NCBI GenBank assembly: GCA_027592275.1
Contig: JAQCKF010000004.1
Location: 105,903 to 169,902 of the forward strand
DNA length: 64,000 nucleotides
Direction of reading: 5' to 3'
From: Pseudomonadota bacterium
GTDB taxonomy: Bacteria > Pseudomonadota > Gammaproteobacteria > Pseudomonadales > Pseudohongiellaceae
The translations under genes and the position numbers were made by a program. The notes below the pieces were generated by a model. The model saw nothing but the letters and a program-made list of their open reading frames with translations, was not told the origin of the DNA and did not search any database. This document shows positions 56,589 through 64,000 of the stretch, in pieces (the stretch's first letter is position 1; each line of letters opens with the position of its first letter).

Positions 56589-58331
56589 ATGATACAAATC
56601 AATAACTTCTTCATAGCACTCACCTGCGCCAGCCTCGTCGGATGTGCCGCCTCCGTGGCACCAACCGAAACCGATGAGTCCCCTGCTAGAGCCATGCCCG
56701 CACCGGTACTGGCGGAACCTGCAGCTAAAATCGAATACGGCAGTTTTACCGAAGATCAGCTGTATGAGGCTATTGTCAGCGAACTGAGCGCTCAGCGCGG
56801 CCAAGTAGTCGAGGCCGGAGAGAGCTATTTCGACCTAGCAATGTCTACCCGAGACCTCACCGTAATCCAGCGTGCCATTCAGTTCGCCTCGGTCAATGGC
56901 GACACCAACGCCCTGTTGCAACTTGGTTTGCTGTGGGCTCAGCTGGAGCCGACAAACCCACAGCCACAGCTATTGCTCAGCATTCAATTTCTTGAGAGCG
57001 GCGCCTTCGAGCAGGCTATCTCCCATATGGTGAGAGTGCTCGAGCTAGGCGGCACTATCGACTTCGCGGCTCTATCCTCACGTACTGGCCGCCTCAATCC
57101 CCAGGATAGGTCGGTGCTGATAGAAAATCTGCGCCGCCTAAAAGGCGAATTCGGCGATCAGACTTCCATCCATCTAACACTGGTGCAGTTGCTAGCACAG
57201 AATGGGGATTTCGAAGAGGCTCTCACTGAGCTGGAACTTTTAAAGGACGACACGGATCTCACGCCAAACATGGTTATGCTCGAATCACAGATTCTCCAGA
57301 GCTTAGACAACCCCGAGCGTGCAACGCGCGTTATGCGAAGTGGCGTGGCAAGGTTCGAAACAGACAAGTCGCTGCGTCTCAACTACGCACGCCTGCTAGT
57401 TCAAAATGAAGAGTACGAACAGGCTCAGGAACAGTTTCAGATTCTAGTAGAACAAGACCCACAAGATTGGGAAACGCTCTACTCCGTCGCGCTACTCAAT
57501 ACACAACTAGAAAATTTCGATCTCGCCATAGCTGCCTATACCAAGTTAATTGGCGTTGATCAGCGCGCCGATGAGAGTCAGTACAACTTAGGACTCATCT
57601 ATCAGCAACAGGACGATCTAGAAAAGTCGATTGAGCACTTCCGACAGGTGCGCATCGGCACGAATAATTTTCTTGCGGCGCAACAACAAGCAACGCGACT
57701 CTCGATTCAAAGCGGACGCCTCAATGATGCCCACGACTGGTTAAGTCAGCTCTCTCGCGGGCAGCCTAGACTCGAGGTGCTCTTTACGACAATCGAGTCT
57801 TCACTGCTTATTCAGGAAGAGCATCCAGATGCAGCAGAGCAGCTTCTTAATACTGCCCTGAATAAATTCCCGAACGAGACGGATCTGCTTTTCGCGCGCG
57901 TCTTATATTACGATTCACAAAGCGACCGCCAGGGATCCGAGCGCGATCTACGGCAGATTATTAGCATGCTGCCTGAAGATTCCCGCGCGTTGAATCACCT
58001 CGGGTATATGCTCGCCGATCAGACGACACGTTATGAAGAGGCGTTAGAGTTAATAGAACGCGCCATCGCAATTTCTCCCGACGACCCGGCCATCATCGAT
58101 AGTCTAGGCTGGGCTCTGTATAAAGTTGCGCGTTATGAAGAAGCGCTGGTGCAGATGCGCCGCGCCTTCGCTGCCTTCCCCGACGACGAGGTGGCATCCC
58201 ACCTTGGCGAGGTGCTTTGGGCATTGGGACGTTTTGATGAAGCCATGCGCGTCTGGCAAGATGCACTCGAGACAGATCCTGAAAGCCCTCTCATAGCCGA
58301 GGCAATGGAAAGACTGCAAGTCGCAGAATGA
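56589..58331 (+). CDS. Tetratricopeptide-repeat lipoprotein upstream of lolB
   Basis: A 580-residue protein with a lipoprotein signal (LVGC, Cys about residue 19) and many TPR units from about residue 60 to the end; clear ones are LVQNEEYEQAQEQFQILVEQDPQ, ENFDLAIAAYTKLI, QDDLEKSIEHFRQV and VARYEEALVQMRRAFAAFPDD. It corresponds by position and form to Pseudomonas PA4667. A role in outer-membrane assembly or lipoprotein handling is inferred from lolB. The TGA overlaps the lolB ATG. Confidence 0.92.
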   Translation: MIQINNFFIALTCASLVGCAASVAPTETDESPARAMPAPVLAEPAAKIEYGSFTEDQLYEAIVSELSAQRGQVVEAGESYFDLAMSTRDLTVIQRAIQFASVNGDTNALLQLGLLWAQLEPTNPQPQLLLSIQFLESGAFEQAISHMVRVLELGGTIDFAALSSRTGRLNPQDRSVLIENLRRLKGEFGDQTSIHLTLVQLLAQNGDFEEALTELELLKDDTDLTPNMVMLESQILQSLDNPERATRVMRSGVARFETDKSLRLNYARLLVQNEEYEQAQEQFQILVEQDPQDWETLYSVALLNTQLENFDLAIAAYTKLIGVDQRADESQYNLGLIYQQQDDLEKSIEHFRQVRIGTNNFLAAQQQATRLSIQSGRLNDAHDWLSQLSRGQPRLEVLFTTIESSLLIQEEHPDAAEQLLNTALNKFPNETDLLFARVLYYDSQSDRQGSERDLRQIISMLPEDSRALNHLGYMLADQTTRYEEALELIERAIAISPDDPAIIDSLGWALYKVARYEEALVQMRRAFAAFPDDEVASHLGEVLWALGRFDEAMRVWQDALETDPESPLIAEAMERLQVAE

Positions 58332-58987
58332 ATATCAGAGTGAAGCGGGACAATGCATTTAGAGAGATGAGCCGATCAGCCGCAGGCCTGCTGCTCGCGA
58401 CAGCGCTACTTTCGGCCTGCGCTGCCATAGCCCCTCCCGCCGAAGAGAACAGCGACTGGTCACGCCAGCGCAACCAACTACAGGATTTCGATTCTTGGGA
58501 GCTACGCGGCCGCGTCAATGTTCGCTACGACAACGAATCCCATACGCCACGCATCAATTGGCTGCAACAGAACGTCGAGTACCACATACGCCTATGGGGC
58601 ACATTCAACGCGGGCAACACGCTAATCGTCGGCCGCCCCGGCTATGTAACTCTAGAAAACGATGGCGAGACAGTCGATGCGAGCAGCCCGGAAGAACTTA
58701 TTCTGAGGCAGATGGGCTATGAGCTTCCCGTCTCACAACTGAATTATTGGATCAAGGGTCTTCCCTCCCCCGATTCCGACTTTCAGTTAAGCTTCAACGA
58801 ACTAAATCAGCTCACCACTATTGAACAGGCAGACTGGACCATCAACTTGAGTGACATGCGCCAATACGGAGAGATTAATCTACCGCGCCGTGTAGAGTTA
58901 ACGCGGCCGCGCAATGACATTCGCCTGAATTTTATCGGACTCAATTGGACCACCGACGCATTGACCGACGAACTTGCCGAAGAATAA
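58328..58987 (+). CDS. lolB: Outer-membrane lipoprotein receptor LolB
   Basis: A 219-residue lipoprotein with signal and lipobox (LLSAC, Cys about residue 32) and the LolB beta-barrel: FDSWELRGRVNVRY, RINWLQQNVEYHIRLWGTFNAG and LNYWIKGLPSP (the last is a LolB hallmark). LolB takes lipoproteins from LolA and inserts them in the outer membrane. It overlaps the TPR gene by four bases and lies 16 bp before ispE. Confidence 0.95.
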   Translation: MNIRVKRDNAFREMSRSAAGLLLATALLSACAAIAPPAEENSDWSRQRNQLQDFDSWELRGRVNVRYDNESHTPRINWLQQNVEYHIRLWGTFNAGNTLIVGRPGYVTLENDGETVDASSPEELILRQMGYELPVSQLNYWIKGLPSPDSDFQLSFNELNQLTTIEQADWTINLSDMRQYGEINLPRRVELTRPRNDIRLNFIGLNWTTDALTDELAEE

Positions 58988-59003
58988 ATAGAAAAACTGA
59001 CTG

Positions 59004-59858
59004 ATGACTAAGCAACCCGCCCACTTCTTGGCTCCCGCCAAACTGAACCTGTTCCTGCATATTACTGGCCGCCGTGAAGATGGCTATCATGAGCTGCAGA
59101 CGGTGTTCCAGCTCCTCAATTTCGGCGATCAGATGGCATTTGAGGTGAGTAACGACGGCATACTCAGCCTGCACTTATCTTTCAGCGAGGGCGTCGAGAC
59201 TGACACCCCTCTGGATAAAAATCTCGTAACCAGCGCCGCACAACTACTAAGACTAGAAGCAGGCAATCCGCTGCTTGGAGCTAGCATCAGCCTAGAAAAA
59301 CGGCTCCCAAGTGGAGCTGGTCTAGGCGGAGGAAGCTCGAATGCAGCCACCTGTCTTCTCGCCTTAAACCAACTGTGGAAGCTAAATCTAAGCGCGGACA
59401 AGCTCTGCGAGATAGGCGTCAAATTAGGTGCAGATGTGCCCGTATTCATCCGCGGAAAATCGGCCTGGGCCGAAGGAATTGGAGAACGGCTCAGCCCTGT
59501 AGAATTGGGGGATAGCTGGTATCTGGTGGTATCTCCGAAATGTTCCGTCTCGACCGTGAAGATTTTTTGTCATGAACATTTGACACGGAACTCCCAAGCA
59601 ATCAAAATGGCCGACTTTCTGGCTGGCAGCGCCCGAAATGACTGCGAATCAGTCACTCGAAAACTGCATCCAGAGGTAGATCAAGCATTCGAAATCTTGG
59701 CTAAATTCGCCAATTTCAGAATGACAGGAACAGGCTCAAGCCTTTTTGCCAGCTTCGAGAGTGAAGCAGCGGCCAAGAAAGTGCTAAATGCGCTGCCAGA
59801 CAATCTACCGGGATTTGTTGCCAAGGGCATCGATTCTCTAGAACAGGATTACAGTTAG
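59004..59858 (+). CDS. ispE: 4-diphosphocytidyl-2-C-methyl-D-erythritol kinase
   Basis: A 284-residue GHMP kinase of the non-mevalonate isoprenoid pathway. It has LAPAKLNLFLHITGRREDGYH at the start (with the active Lys), the ATP loop PSGAGLGGGSSNAA near residue 97 and RMTGTGSSLFASF near the C-terminus. It follows lolB in the usual order and is followed by tRNA-Gln 12 bp after its stop. Confidence 0.97.
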   Translation: MTKQPAHFLAPAKLNLFLHITGRREDGYHELQTVFQLLNFGDQMAFEVSNDGILSLHLSFSEGVETDTPLDKNLVTSAAQLLRLEAGNPLLGASISLEKRLPSGAGLGGGSSNAATCLLALNQLWKLNLSADKLCEIGVKLGADVPVFIRGKSAWAEGIGERLSPVELGDSWYLVVSPKCSVSTVKIFCHEHLTRNSQAIKMADFLAGSARNDCESVTRKLHPEVDQAFEILAKFANFRMTGTGSSLFASFESEAAAKKVLNALPDNLPGFVAKGIDSLEQDYS

Positions 59859-59870
59859 AAGACGAATTAT

Positions 59871-59945
59871 TGGGGTGTCGCCAAGTGGTAAGGCACAAGG
59901 TTTTGATCCTTGCATGCGTTGGTTCGAATCCAGCCACCCCAGCCA
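59871..59945 (+). tRNA. tRNA-Gln (anticodon TTG)
   Basis: The sequence folds into a full cloverleaf: acceptor TGGGGTG / CACCCCA, D-arm GCC-AAGTGGTAA-GGC, anticodon stem CAAGG / CCTTG with loop TTTTGAT (anticodon TTG at 59903-59905), T-arm GTTGG / CCAGC with TTCGAAT, and an encoded CCA. It lies between ispE and prs, as in Pseudomonas. Confidence 0.97.
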
Positions 59946-59951
59946 TTTTCT

Positions 59952-59998
59952 AAGACAGTTGCAGAACAAAGTAGAGCTAATAGAAGTAGCTGTCTTTT
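59952..59998 (+). terminator. possible terminator after tRNA-Gln
   Basis: AAGACAG and CTGTCTT form a 7-bp stem extended by a few more pairs around a loop of about 30 bases, followed by TTTT. It may end the tRNA transcript before prs; the large loop makes it weak. Confidence 0.45.
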
Positions 59999-60067
59999 AA
60001 AAACTATTTGTACTAAATAGAATGATTCATTCCGAACTGCTTGTACCGACACTTATAGGAACTCACC

Positions 60068-61018
60068 GTGCCAAATAATTTGATGGTCTTTACTGGTAAT
60101 GCCAACCCAGAATTGGCAGACAATATTGCCAAGCATATCGGTATTCCTCTGGGTTATGCGAGCATTAGTAAATTCAGCGATGGTGAGATTTCTGTAGAGC
60201 TCAACGAGAACGTTCGCGGTAAGGATGTATTCCTCATTCAGCCTACTTGCGCGCCAACCAACGACAGTATCATGGAGTTGTTGTTGATGGCCGACGCACT
60301 GCACCGCGCATCGGCAAATAGAATTACGGCCGTAATCCCCTACTTCGGTTATGCGAGACAAGATCGCCGCGTTCGATCGGCACGCGTTGCCATCAGTGCC
60401 AAAGTAGTTGCCGACATGATCGGCACGGTGGGCGTGAACCGCGTACTCACTGTCGATTTGCATGCTGAACAAATACAGGGGTTTTTCAATATCCCAGTGG
60501 ACAACGTCTACGGCTCACCGGTACTAACCGATGATATAGAGCGGCAGAAATACAAGAACCTGATAGTGGTCTCGCCCGACATCGGCGGCGTGGTTAGAGC
60601 ACGAGCCGTTGCCAAGCAACTGAATGTGGATCTCGCTATTATCGATAAACGCCGACCAGCCGCGAACGTAGCGGAGGTTATGAACATTATCGGTGACGTA
60701 GAAGGACGCAGCTGTCTTATCGTCGACGACATGGTCGACACAGCGGGCACGCTCTGCACGGCCGCGGATGCATTAAAAGACCACGGCGCCTTGAAAGTGA
60801 TGGCCTATTGTACGCACCCAGTATTATCGGGTACGGCAATAGAGAACATAGAGAATTCCAGGCTCGACTCACTGGTAGTTACCGATACTATCCCACTGAG
60901 CGACGCAGCAAAAAATTGTAAGCGCATACGACAGCTATCCATGGCTAAATTACTAGCCGAGTCTATTCGTCGTGTAAGCAATGAAGAATCCATAAGCGCG
61001 ATGTTCGACAACACTTAG
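60068..61018 (+). CDS. prs: Ribose-phosphate pyrophosphokinase
   Basis: A 316-residue PRPP synthase. Marks are [16 protein letters not shown] (about residue 37), [10 protein letters not shown] (ATP loop, about residue 97), [11 protein letters not shown] and the ribose-phosphate loop [17 protein letters not shown] (about residue 220). It supplies PRPP for purines, pyrimidines, His, Trp and NAD. The start is GTG 60068. It is 122 bp from the tRNA-Gln gene and is followed by rplY, as in most gammaproteobacteria. Confidence 0.98.
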   Translation: MPNNLMVFTGNANPELADNIAKHIGIPLGYASISKFSDGEISVELNENVRGKDVFLIQPTCAPTNDSIMELLLMADALHRASANRITAVIPYFGYARQDRRVRSARVAISAKVVADMIGTVGVNRVLTVDLHAEQIQGFFNIPVDNVYGSPVLTDDIERQKYKNLIVVSPDIGGVVRARAVAKQLNVDLAIIDKRRPAANVAEVMNIIGDVEGRSCLIVDDMVDTAGTLCTAADALKDHGALKVMAYCTHPVLSGTAIENIENSRLDSLVVTDTIPLSDAAKNCKRIRQLSMAKLLAESIRRVSNEESISAMFDNT

Positions 61019-61136
61019 AGTTGTCATCCTCGAGCGGATACACAATGGTCAGTGATAGATTCGCTATCAATTGATCTTTATAAACACTGTAATTAGTCGG
61101 TCGCAAGCTAACTACAGCACTTCTTAGGAGAGACTT

Positions 61137-61817
61137 ATGTCATCTAAAGAATTTGAATTGAACTGTACTGTTCGAACGGACCTAGGGAAAGGTGCGAGCC
61201 GCCGCCTACGCCGTTTGGACAACAACATCCCCGCCGTACTCTATGGTGGCGACGAAGACCCTGTTTCCTTAACGATTGCCCACAAGGACATCAAGAAGGC
61301 TACAGAGAACGAAGCATTTTTCTCACGCATCATTACTTTGAATGTTGCGAAGAAAACGCAGAAGGCTGTGATTAAGGCGCTGCAGCGTCATCCCGCTAAA
61401 GATATCATCATGCACGCTGACTTCCAGCGCGTGAGCGATAAGGTAGAGATTACAGTTAACGTACCGATTCACTTCCTCAACGAAGACAAGTGTGTGGGCG
61501 TTAAAACGGGCGGTGGAAGCATCCTCAAGACTTTGAACGAAATTGAGATCATCTGTTTCCCGAAAGATCTCCCAGAATATATCGAAGTCGACATGATCGC
61601 GCTCGAAATAGGCGATGCAATTCATCTGTCGGACATTTCTTTGCCTGAAGGCGTTACTAGCGTTTCACTTTCACACGGCGATGAAGATAGCGATCTTAGC
61701 GTTGCAACAGTGCAGGCGCCTAGAGCCGAAGTCGAAGAAGCTGCAGCTGCTCCTGCCGCACCTGCCGCACCTGAGTCAGATGCGGGTAGCGATGATTCCG
61801 ACGAGAAGGAAGACTAG
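61137..61817 (+). CDS. rplY: 50S ribosomal protein bL25, long (Ctc) form
   Basis: A 226-residue bL25 with the N-terminal 5S rRNA-binding domain (residues 1-95, GKGASRRLRRLDNNIPAVLYGG) and the Ctc/TL5-type C-terminal domain (about residues 96-190). The tail is rich in Ala, Pro and acidic residues. E. coli L25 has only the N-domain (94 residues); the long form is usual in Pseudomonadales. The ATG has AGGAG upstream. Confidence 0.97.
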   Translation: MSSKEFELNCTVRTDLGKGASRRLRRLDNNIPAVLYGGDEDPVSLTIAHKDIKKATENEAFFSRIITLNVAKKTQKAVIKALQRHPAKDIIMHADFQRVSDKVEITVNVPIHFLNEDKCVGVKTGGGSILKTLNEIEIICFPKDLPEYIEVDMIALEIGDAIHLSDISLPEGVTSVSLSHGDEDSDLSVATVQAPRAEVEEAAAAPAAPAAPESDAGSDDSDEKED

Positions 61818-61846
61818 TCCTGTTTTTAGGCTAGCCCTAAAATCTT

Positions 61847-62428
61847 ATGACAGGCACTAGCATAAAACTTATTGTGGGTCTGGGTAATCCAGGCCTACAA
61901 TATGACTCCAACCGGCACAATGCCGGTGTCATCTTTCTCCACCACCTTGCCAAGAGTTATTCTGGTAGCCTGCGTGGAGAGAGTAAGTTTTTCGGCGAAT
62001 TCGGCAGCATCAATATTGCTGGCGAAGACATCAAACTCCTATTCCCGACTACGTTCATGAACAACAGCGGCAAGTCTGTAGCTGCCGTGTGCAATTTCTA
62101 TAAGATCGAGCCGGAGAATATGTTGGTCGCCTACGACGAGATCGATTTCGAAGTGGGCGTCACACGTTTCAAACATGGCGGTGGTCACGGCGGTCATAAT
62201 GGCATCCGCGACATCATCAGCGCACTCGGAAACCAGCGAGATTTCTACCGGCTGCGCATCGGTGTGGGGCATCCGGGTCACAAGTCTATGGTAGCGAACT
62301 ATGTACTTGGCAACCCTTCCAGATCGGAAGCCGACGTCATCATGTCAGATATAGAAGACGCTATTCGGGTAACTCCGAAGGCGGTTAAAGGCGACTGGGA
62401 AGAAGCCATGCGCCTGTTGCATACCTAA
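61847..62428 (+). CDS. pth: Peptidyl-tRNA hydrolase
   Basis: A 193-residue Pth that recycles peptidyl-tRNA. It has the catalytic His in NRHNAGVIF (about residue 24), the Asn in TTFMNNSGKSV and the Asp in AYDEIDFEVG, followed by GGGHGGHNGIRDI. It is 29 bp after rplY and 35 bp before ychF. The ribosome-binding site is weak, so coupling with rplY is possible. Confidence 0.98.
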   Translation: MTGTSIKLIVGLGNPGLQYDSNRHNAGVIFLHHLAKSYSGSLRGESKFFGEFGSINIAGEDIKLLFPTTFMNNSGKSVAAVCNFYKIEPENMLVAYDEIDFEVGVTRFKHGGGHGGHNGIRDIISALGNQRDFYRLRIGVGHPGHKSMVANYVLGNPSRSEADVIMSDIEDAIRVTPKAVKGDWEEAMRLLHT

Positions 62429-62463
62429 TGCTCAATACTAAATAGATCAAATAGAGACAAGTA

Positions 62464-63555
62464 ATGGCCGTAAAATGTGGAATCGTCGGACTACCCAACG
62501 TGGGCAAATCTACACTATTTAATGCGCTGACTAAGGCCGGCATCGCTGCAGAGAATTTTCCGTTCTGCACCATCGAGCCCAACTCCGGCATTGTCTCTAT
62601 TCCTGACACGCGGTTGGACAAGCTCACCGCGATCGTCGACCCGCAGAAGACCATACCGACCACGATGGAATTTACCGACATCGCCGGTTTAGTTGCTGGC
62701 GCATCCAAAGGTGAAGGCCTAGGCAATCAATTCCTCGCGAACATCCGCGAATGCGATGCTATCTCACACGTAGTGCGCTGCTTCGAAGACAGCAACATAA
62801 CCCACGTGTCGGACAAGATCGACCCGGCCTCAGACATAGAGACCATCAACACCGAACTCGCGCTGTCCGATCTTGAGAGCGTCGATAGGGCTCTTGATAG
62901 GGCATCCAAAGTAGCCAGAAGCGGCGACAAAGATGCACAGCGTCTGGTAATTGTATTAGAGAAGGTAAAGGCGCATCTGGATGAGGCGAAGCAAGTTCGC
63001 TCGTTGAATTTAACTAAAGAAGAACTAGCCGATCTGTATAGCCTGCATCTGCTAACTGTTAAGCCAGTCATGTATATCGCCAATGTCGATGAAGAAGGAT
63101 TCGAGAACAATCCTCATCTGGACACAGTAATAGCCATCGCCAAAGAAGAAGGCGCCGTAGTAGTAGCGATCTGCAACAAGTTGGAAGCCGAGATCGCCGA
63201 GCTAGAAGACGATGAACGCATAGAATTCCTAGAAGACCTAGGCATGGAAGAGCCCGGCCTAGACCGCGTAATCCGCGCCGGCTACACCCTACTCGGCCTA
63301 CAGACCTATTTCACCGCCGGCGTGAAGGAAGTGAGAGCCTGGACAGTAAAGCAAGGCGCCACGGCCCCACAGGCCGCCGCAGTCATCCACACCGACTTCG
63401 AGAAGGGCTTCATAAGAGCAGAAATAACTGCCTACCAGGACTTCGTAGACTATAACGGTGAGAACGGCGCCAAAGACGCAGGTAAATGGCGCTTGGAAGG
63501 CAAAGAGTACATCGTCCAAGACGGCGACGTGATCCATTTCCGATTTAACGTCTAG
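62464..63555 (+). CDS. ychF: Redox-regulated ATPase YchF
   Basis: A 363-residue Obg-family P-loop protein. G1 reads [14 protein letters not shown] (residues 8-21), G3 DIAGLV and the TGS domain lies at about residues 278-362. The G4 motif NKLE at about residue 239 diverges from NKxD, in line with the ATP preference of YchF/OLA1. It binds the ribosome and affects the oxidative stress response. It closes the lolB-ispE-prs-rplY-pth-ychF order. Confidence 0.98.
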   Translation: MAVKCGIVGLPNVGKSTLFNALTKAGIAAENFPFCTIEPNSGIVSIPDTRLDKLTAIVDPQKTIPTTMEFTDIAGLVAGASKGEGLGNQFLANIRECDAISHVVRCFEDSNITHVSDKIDPASDIETINTELALSDLESVDRALDRASKVARSGDKDAQRLVIVLEKVKAHLDEAKQVRSLNLTKEELADLYSLHLLTVKPVMYIANVDEEGFENNPHLDTVIAIAKEEGAVVVAICNKLEAEIAELEDDERIEFLEDLGMEEPGLDRVIRAGYTLLGLQTYFTAGVKEVRAWTVKQGATAPQAAAVIHTDFEKGFIRAEITAYQDFVDYNGENGAKDAGKWRLEGKEYIVQDGDVIHFRFNV

Positions 63556-63568
63556 CTTGACAAACACC

Positions 63569-63600
63569 CCCGAAATGCCGAAAATTCGCGGCCTTTCGGG
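63569..63600. terminator. stem-loop after ychF
   Basis: CCCGAAA / TTTCGGG enclose a further GCCG-like pairing with CGGC around an A/T loop. No U-run follows, so it is either an imperfect terminator or an mRNA-end structure. It stands 13 bp after the ychF stop. Confidence 0.5.
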
Positions 63601-63638
63601 TCAAGACACAGAATTCATGCACGAAGTTTGGAGTATTA

Positions 63639-63780
63639 AAATTTCGTAGGGAGGGTTTCGAGGGTGCGCCATCGGAAGCCGCAGTAGAAATTGTAAATTT
63701 TGTAGCGAGGGCTTCGAGGGTGCGCCATCGGAAGCCGCAGTAGAAATTGTAAATTTTGTAGCGAGGGCTTCGAGAGTGCG
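63639..63780. repeat. 56-bp tandem repeats (2.5 copies)
   Basis: Units begin at 63639, 63695 and 63751, giving an exact 56-bp period; the third is cut after about 30 bp. The first unit differs from the second at a few positions. Each unit contains GGCTTC...GAAGCC, which can pair. A further diverged piece (GTGCTATCGGAGGCCGCAGT) lies at about 63869-63888, on the far side of the palindrome, just before tRNA-Met. No protein is likely here. Confidence 0.9.
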
Positions 63781-63791
63781 TTCGATGTGGG

Positions 63792-63855
63792 TTTTATTTC
63801 CCATTTCACGCGCAGGTGTATGCGACATACATCGAGCATGAAATGGGAAATAAAA
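63792..63855. repeat. long palindrome with nested hairpin
   Basis: Perfect 17-bp arms (TTTTATTTCCCATTTCA / TGAAATGGGAAATAAAA) flank a 30-bp centre that contains a second inverted repeat TGTATG-CGA-CATACA. The element sits inside the 56-bp repeat array and seems to split one unit. Confidence 0.9.
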
Positions 63856-63896
63856 TTCGCAGATGACGTGCTATCGGAGGCCGCAGTAAAAATTTT

Positions 63897-63973
63897 GGCA
63901 ATGTAGCTCAGCTGGTTAGAGCACAGCATTCATAATGCTGGGGTCGGTGGTTCAAGTCCACCCATTGCTACCA
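63897..63973 (+). tRNA. tRNA-Met (anticodon CAT), elongator type
   Basis: The cloverleaf is complete: acceptor GGCAATG / CATTGCT (with a terminal G-T pair), D-arm GCTC-AGCTGGTTA-GAGC, anticodon stem CAGCA / TGCTG with loop TTCATAA, T-arm GGTGG / CCACC and encoded CCA. The paired first base and the D-arm argue for elongator Met and against initiator. A lysidine-modified tRNA-Ile2 has the same anticodon and cannot be excluded from the anticodon alone. Confidence 0.95.
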
Positions 63974-64000
63974 TATAAATCAAAGGCTTACGTGGTTTTC

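Noticed and set aside
63639..63780. CRISPR array
   Set aside because: The 56-bp units abut with no unique spacers and no cas gene is near. The 29-bp repeats at 11231-11312 fail for the same reason.
63601..63929. Reading frames through the 56-bp repeats (minus)
   Set aside because: The peptide is only the translated repeat, runs into tRNA-Met and has no start signal.

Overview
The window looks like a chromosomal segment of a free-living gammaproteobacterium, most likely of the order Pseudomonadales in the wide sense (Cellvibrionales / marine OM-type lineages). The best evidence is gene order. The blocks moeB-prmC-prfA-hemA (minus) and TPR lipoprotein-lolB-ispE-tRNA-Gln-prs-rplY-pth-ychF-tRNA-Met (plus) stand back to back as in Pseudomonas. 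The run mreB-mreC-mreD-maf-rng-yhdP is the usual gammaproteobacterial one, and a PA4642-family gene follows gatB. I see no rRNA, phage, plasmid, insertion sequence or CRISPR array.

Region 1 (1-22.6 kb) is mostly metabolic. It opens with a minus-strand set of five genes: two acyl-CoA dehydrogenases, a histidine-phosphatase-fold protein, an APH-fold kinase and an SDR reductase cut by the window edge. Its content resembles the Lva / ACAD10-ACAD11 type of 4-hydroxyacyl-CoA breakdown. Then come a Pal-type lipoprotein, an HSL-type hydrolase, a DUF4105 membrane protein, an aldo/keto reductase, an exported protein of unknown function with a paralogue at 36.3 kb, a ThDP enzyme, a sodium:solute symporter, an amidohydrolase-HAD pair, a hotdog thioesterase, a small lipoprotein, a GNAT remnant, a patatin, an MFS carrier, a TonB-dependent receptor and a YceI protein.

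Region 2 (22.9-37.8 kb) is a mosaic of single genes: an FAD oxidoreductase-SelD fusion, a VOC protein, a TPR protein, a putative zinc aminopeptidase lipoprotein, a frameshifted yjbQ, a glutaminyl cyclase, a HIT protein, mtnA, an aldolase-SDR fusion, an orphan ExbD, a TetR regulator, a DUF445 membrane protein and a decapitated membrane-fusion protein. The three broken genes (GNAT at 17.1 kb, yjbQ at 27.6 kb, membrane-fusion protein at 35.2 kb) show ongoing decay in the accessory part.

Region 3 (37.8-64 kb) is housekeeping: cell shape and envelope (mreBCD, yhdP), RNA processing (rng), nucleotide sanitation (maf), tRNA amidation (gatCAB), RNA helicase (rhlB), release factor and its methylase (prfA, prmC), tetrapyrrole entry (hemA), lipoprotein localisation (lolB), isoprenoids (ispE), PRPP (prs), ribosomal protein bL25 (rplY), peptidyl-tRNA hydrolase (pth), YchF and two tRNAs.

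The most unusual observations are these. (i) Two genes, mreC and the DUF445 gene, have no ATG, GTG or TTG at the family's expected start; each has an AUC there, behind an AAGAGG Shine-Dalgarno sequence. (ii) The first operon pairs two acyl-CoA dehydrogenases of which only one keeps a recognisable catalytic Glu, next to an APH-type kinase and a phosphatase-fold protein that lacks its second catalytic His. (iii) Several non-coding elements are unexplained: a hexanucleotide repeat beside the ribosome-binding site of the symporter, three 29-bp hairpin repeats before the ThDP enzyme, 56-bp repeats plus a long palindrome before tRNA-Met, and an 89-bp hairpin between rng and yhdP. I did not find a clear new multi-gene defence or mobile system.
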